Assembly: GCF_034931025.1 (NCBI RefSeq)
Contig: NZ_JAYGIL010000010.1
Location: 1-64,000, forward strand
Reading direction: 5' to 3'
Source of the DNA: Arcicella gelida
GTDB lineage: Bacteria; Bacteroidota; Bacteroidia; Cytophagales; Spirosomataceae
Length of the DNA: 64,000 nt
The position numbers and the translations under genes are program-made. Shown here piece after piece: positions 61,501 to 64,000 of this stretch. Within the stretch, counting starts at the first letter, position 1; each line of letters begins with the position of its first letter. The notes below the pieces were generated by a model, which ran no database searches, was not told the origin of the DNA, and saw only the letters and a list, made by a program, of their open reading frames with translations.

Positions 61501-61653
61501 CGTAAAACAAAAGATGATGATTGGAGAGGTACACATATCAAAAAAAGGAAAGTAGAAATCATCATCAAACAAACATTGCATAGTGCTGGAATAACAGATG
61601 ATACAGAGGTAAAAAGAATTTTTGAGTTAGTGTTAAATCAAAGAGAATACTAA
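58570..61653 (+). CDS. hsdR: type I restriction endonuclease subunit HsdR
   Basis: The 1027-residue protein has the HsdR plan. An N-terminal PD-(D/E)XK nuclease contains KRPDIVLYINGIAIGVLELKRA. A superfamily 2 helicase follows with Walker A in HTQGSGKSLTMVWLAK, DEAH-type DECHRTQSG, FTGTPLL and an Arg-finger motif in FQAICRTNRLG. A C-terminal helical assembly domain completes it. It translocates and cleaves DNA lacking the cognate methylation. It ends one base before the metallopeptidase gene. Confidence 0.95.
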   Translation: MKVGSNERSTQNRIVRLFQEQLGYAYLGNWEERENNSNIEESELRKYLQTQYSDELLSKALFALKKEANMNSSDDLYTINKAVYSMLRYGTAQKVEALSKPETVHFIDWENPEKNHFSIAEEVTIRGEKTKRPDIVLYINGIAIGVLELKRASIPVSDAIRQNLANHSHLFIKPFFSTIQLVLAGNDSNGLYYGTSLTQEKYFLKWKEDNDGYRSDEIILDKHILQFCNKKRLLEVVNNFIIFDGGVKKLCRPNQYFGIKEAQKYINRQEGGIIWHTQGSGKSLTMVWLAKWILENKPMGTDQRLLIVTDRTELDEQIEGVFVGVGESIVRTKSGADLISKLNAPSPRLLCSLVHKFGNKDESTANQFVKELQYATDCRPVGQFIVFIDECHRTQSGDLHDAMKKLLPENTIFIGFTGTPLLKRDKKKSLEIFGRYIHTYKFDEAVKDGVVLDLLYEARDVDQHVLDQKGIDEWFELVTKGMNDLPKAELKQQWGTMQKVLSTKSRLERIVFDIKKDFLSKPRLKNGRGNAILVARSIYEACRFYELFQSFGLKKCAIITSFVPNENSIKLEETGNGETQKREQFEIYQRMLRDYNFKEADSFEAFAKEKFKKEPANMQLLIVVDKLLTGFDAVHCTYLYIDKKMQDHGLFQAICRTNRLGKEEESDPYFKEFGYIIDYQDLFDSLNQSIHDYTSDAFDDFEPEDIQGLLTDRLVKAKERLEDALESLYQLCLEVDVPKENEQYYHFFCGDPSNKDDLKSKEDKRLTFYKLVVALIRAYNNIAAEIIEAGYSEKEAQEIKQQVNYYTELRNSIKHYSGDYIDLKQFEPDMRQMLDMYLTADPSRVLSNLGEATLLQLIVESGIDEAVQQLPQGIQGNRTSMSETIENNMRRTIIQEMPVNPAYYEKMSLLLLELVRLRKEGAINYEELLKHYEDLAQQFYPNAKKTYPEKLDTKPKQALYDNLDKNEDLAILLDDKIRKTKDDDWRGTHIKKRKVEIIIKQTLHSAGITDDTEVKRIFELVLNQREY

Positions 61654-61654
61654 A

Positions 61655-62371
61655 ATGTACCAGATAAATTTAAGTGATTTCACAATTGATGTTGTTCGGA
61701 AAAACATTAAGAATATGCACCTGTCTGTTTATCCACCAACAGGTAGAGTAAGAATAGCCGCACCACTTAATATAGATGACGAAGCTGTAAGGCTTTTTGC
61801 TATCTCAAAATTGGGATGGATAAAACGTCACCAACGCAATTTCGCCAAGCAAGAAAGACAAAGTCCCAGAATATATAAAACTCGTGAAAGTCACTATTAT
61901 CAAGGGAAAAGGTATTTATTGAAAGTAATAGAACATGAAGCCCCCAACAAAGTTCTTTTAAAGAATAGAACTTACTTAGAATTATATGTACGACCTGATA
62001 CGAGTATTCAGCAACGTCAAGCCATATTGAATGAATGGTATAGAACAGAATTAAAAAAACTGGTTCAGCCCATTATTGACATCTGGGAAAAACGTATGGG
62101 CGTGCAAGTAGAAGATTGGCAAGTAAAGCAAATGAAAACAAAATGGGGAACTTGCAATATCGAGAAAAAACGGATATGGTTGAATCTTGAATTAGCCAAG
62201 AAACCCATCAATTGTTTAGAGTATATTATTGTTCATGAAATGGTACATTTATTAGAGAGACATCATAACGATAGGTTTCTTTATTATATGGATACCTTTT
62301 TACCTAATTGGAAACAACTGAAAAGCGAATTAAATACTTTACCCGTTAGCCACGCAGACTGGGAATATTAA
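61655..62371 (+). CDS. YgjP/SprT-type metallopeptidase
   Basis: The 238-residue protein has a C-terminal zincin motif HEMVHLLERHHNDRF: HExxH, then a third His. The N-terminal part (MHLSVYPPTGRVRIAAPLNIDDEAVRLF) is typical of the YgjP (DUF45) family. This protein is frequently encoded at the end of type I restriction operons, as here, but its part in restriction is unclear. It may remodel or clear a DNA-bound protein. Confidence 0.85.
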   Translation: MYQINLSDFTIDVVRKNIKNMHLSVYPPTGRVRIAAPLNIDDEAVRLFAISKLGWIKRHQRNFAKQERQSPRIYKTRESHYYQGKRYLLKVIEHEAPNKVLLKNRTYLELYVRPDTSIQQRQAILNEWYRTELKKLVQPIIDIWEKRMGVQVEDWQVKQMKTKWGTCNIEKKRIWLNLELAKKPINCLEYIIVHEMVHLLERHHNDRFLYYMDTFLPNWKQLKSELNTLPVSHADWEY

Positions 62372-62457
62372 TAAATTACACTACTATGGATATTAAGAAA
62401 AAAGTAGTTCTCCCCTCTATACAAGGAACTTGTTTGTTCCTATGCTTTCCTCATCTT

Positions 62458-62476
62458 CCCTGAGTTTCACTCAGGG
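62458..62476. repeat. single REP-type hairpin
   Basis: CCCTGAGTTTCACTCAGGG is the first stem of the 86-bp array at 50656, with GTTATTTATGTT after it. AGGAACttgtttGTTCCT at 62424 is a separate small hairpin. Confidence 0.7.
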
Positions 62477-62606
62477 TTATTTATGTTGTAGGTCAGAATA
62501 TAGCCAAACAAGTGCTACGTCATTTTGTATCATAAGTACAGACTTTTGTATAAGCCTTAGCGGAAAGGCGTCGCTTAACTTTGTCACATCAAAAAAAAAC
62601 AAAAAT

Positions 62607-63425
62607 ATGACAAAGACGATTTTAATTACAGGTGCTTCTCGTGGATTCGGGAAAATATGGGCAAAAGCATTTTTACAAAATGGCGATAACGTAATTGCTA
62701 CTGCCAGAAACCTACAAGATTTAGCAGATTTATCTGAAGAATTTGGAAGTCAAATCCTTCCGTTACAATTAGATGTTACCAATCGTGAACAAGTTTTTGA
62801 AGTCGTTTCAAAAGCACATGCACATTTCGGACAAATTGATGTATTGATTAATAATGCAGGTTATGGTTTGTTTGGAGCGGTAGAAGAGGCTTCAGAACAA
62901 GAAGCTAGACAACAAATGGAAGTAAATTTCTTCGGTTTACTTTGGGTAACGCAAGCCGTTTTACCGTATATGCGTACACAAAAAAGTGGGCATATCATCC
63001 AAGTAAGTAGCGTCTTGGGCATCTTTACCTTACCAACTTTAGGACTTTACAATGCTTCAAAATTTGCCGTTGAAGGTTTAACAGAAACTTTAGCGAGCGA
63101 AGTAAGTGGTTTCGGGATTAAGGTTACTTTGATTGAACCTAACGGTTACGAAACCGATTGGGCAGGTGCTTCATCAGCACAATCAGCAAGTATTGAGGCT
63201 TATGATGAGATGAAAACTGCTTTCCAAAGTACTTATAATCCTGATAATTATGGCGTTCCGAGTGCTACTGTTGATGCTGTTTTGGCATTAGTGAACAGTC
63301 CAACGCCTCCATTGCGTCTTTTCTTGGGTAAAATTGGTTATCCTGTTGCCAAAGCAGTTTATGAGCAACGTTTAGCTACATGGGATGCTTGGAAAGAAGT
63401 AAGTACTACAGCTCATGGCAAGTAG
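62607..63425 (+). CDS. SDR oxidoreductase
   Basis: The start is the ATG at 62607 (MTKTILITGASRGFG); a longer frame would include hairpin DNA. The 272-residue protein is a classical SDR: TGASRGFG near residue 8, LINNAGYGLFG, catalytic Ser in QVSSVLG, and YNASK. The C-terminal PLRLFLGKIG closely resembles the SDR at 1982-2821. The substrate is unknown. It stands between the restriction operon and the alcohol dehydrogenase gene. Confidence 0.85.
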   Translation: MTKTILITGASRGFGKIWAKAFLQNGDNVIATARNLQDLADLSEEFGSQILPLQLDVTNREQVFEVVSKAHAHFGQIDVLINNAGYGLFGAVEEASEQEARQQMEVNFFGLLWVTQAVLPYMRTQKSGHIIQVSSVLGIFTLPTLGLYNASKFAVEGLTETLASEVSGFGIKVTLIEPNGYETDWAGASSAQSASIEAYDEMKTAFQSTYNPDNYGVPSATVDAVLALVNSPTPPLRLFLGKIGYPVAKAVYEQRLATWDAWKEVSTTAHGK

Positions 63426-63548
63426 CTGAACATATCAGCATAAAAATTCGTTAGAATCTTAACATAAGTCTTCCCGAATTTTCTCACAAAATAGTGCGTT
63501 TAGTGGATGAATTGATAGGTTATTCTACTTATTATTATTGTATAGTCC

Positions 63549-63633
63549 TTACTTTTCTTGTCTTGATACAAGAAAAGTAACAAAAGAAAATCAAGAATTC
63601 CTAAACTCGCTATCGCTCAAACAGTAGGAATTC
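63549..63633. repeat. pair of perfect hairpins
   Basis: TTACTTTTCTTGT/ACAAGAAAAGTAA (63549-63580) is followed by GAATTCCTA/TAGGAATTC (63595-63633). The pairing arms and the phrase AACAAAAGAAAATCAAG between them resemble a dispersed intergenic repeat of Bacteroidota, but no second copy occurs in this window. Confidence 0.6.
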
Positions 63634-63746
63634 GTTGCCCATCAATCATAATAAAGCAATCAAAATTAGTTCTTTGACCGCTTTATTTGAAATTATTGAA
63701 AATTCGGAATAACTTATAAGCTATAAGCTCCAAAAAACAGATAACC

Positions 63747-64000
63747 ATGAAAGCAGTTGGATTTAAAAGCTCTCTTCCTATCGTAGAAGAAAATAGTTTT
63801 ATTGACTTTGAAACAGATAAACCCGTTCCAGTACAACATCAATTATTGGTAAAAATCAGGGCGATTTCGGTGAATCCTGTAGATTTTAAAATCAGACAGA
63901 GTGCAGCCAAAGATACGGTTTTAGAACAGCCAAAAATCATTGGTTGGGATGCCGTGGGTACGGTAGAAGCTATCGGTGAAAATGTTAGCTTATTCAAAGT
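63747..64000 (+). CDS. zinc-type alcohol dehydrogenase / quinone reductase, partial
   Basis: The first 84 residues are present and the gene continues beyond the window. MKAVGFKSSLPIVEENSFID and QLLVKIRAISVNPVDFKIRQ followed by IIGWDAVGTVEAIGENV are the GroES-like N-terminal domain of the medium-chain dehydrogenases of the zinc-type/quinone oxidoreductase branch. The catalytic and nucleotide-binding parts lie outside. The start has no overlapping gene. Confidence 0.85.
   Translation, partial: MKAVGFKSSLPIVEENSFIDFETDKPVPVQHQLLVKIRAISVNPVDFKIRQSAAKDTVLEQPKIIGWDAVGTVEAIGENVSLFK

Overview
The window is AT-rich DNA from a member of the Bacteroidota. The evidence is a SusC/SusD pair, promoters of the TAnnTTTG type, almost no Shine-Dalgarno sequences, many AraC regulators and a tripartite RND efflux operon. 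A Cytophagales (Spirosomataceae-like) host is my best guess, from general gene style only. There is no rRNA, no tRNA and no CRISPR array. The window opens in a probable insertion-sequence end and closes inside a zinc-type alcohol dehydrogenase gene.

Layout. 0.3-5.8 kb (- strand): an AraC regulator followed by two VOC proteins, a GlcG/HbpS-like protein, three short-chain dehydrogenases and an NTF2-like protein, probably a regulated redox or detoxification cluster. 5.8-9.1 kb: a decayed type IIG restriction gene, an epimerase, an aldo/keto reductase and the first copies of a dispersed repeat. 9.1-19.5 kb: two AraC regulators, a divergent HxlR/DoxX pair with a palindromic operator, and an efflux operon (adaptor, RND pump, TolC-like channel, TetR regulator). 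20-23 kb: a YjbR protein, an AraC regulator, a small DUF6616-like protein and an aldo/keto reductase, with remnants of further AraC and reductase genes.

23.1-31.8 kb is the most unusual part. Genes all on the - strand (PfpI, Crp-like, SMI1/KNR4, unknown, zeta-toxin-like ATPase with partner, GIY-YIG, membrane coiled-coil protein, PD-(D/E)XK-like protein) are separated by long palindromic spacers. Several genes or gene pairs are bounded by short complementary ends, as in integron gene cassettes. A 44-bp box, two spacer families and a roughly 180-bp inverted-repeat element recur here. No integrase is visible, so the region resembles an integrase-less cassette array.

32-38.6 kb: an XRE repressor with a palindromic operator, a candidate structured RNA, and a TlpA-like / SusC / SusD nutrient-uptake locus whose base composition looks richer in GC than its surroundings. 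38.6-39.3 kb: a broken MobC-like gene next to an 11-bp tandem array, probably a plasmid or mobilizable-element scar. 39.8-47.2 kb: a DUF4861 protein, a three-gene HipB/HipS/HipT-like toxin-antitoxin system, YjdM, a Tat-exported carboxylesterase and a Na+/H+ antiporter.

47.7-52.8 kb holds phage- or mobile-element-like genes (a winged-helix protein with IPKQ repeats, two small unknowns, a DUF6266-like protein, a GH108 muramidase with a membrane coiled-coil partner). In their midst is a REP-associated tyrosine transposase flanked by two different hairpin repeat arrays. 52.9-62.4 kb is defence-like: a trypsin-like protease with a lipoprotein partner, then a complete type I restriction-modification operon (hsdM, hsdS, hsdR) ending in a YgjP-type metallopeptidase. 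A short-chain dehydrogenase and the partial alcohol dehydrogenase finish the window.
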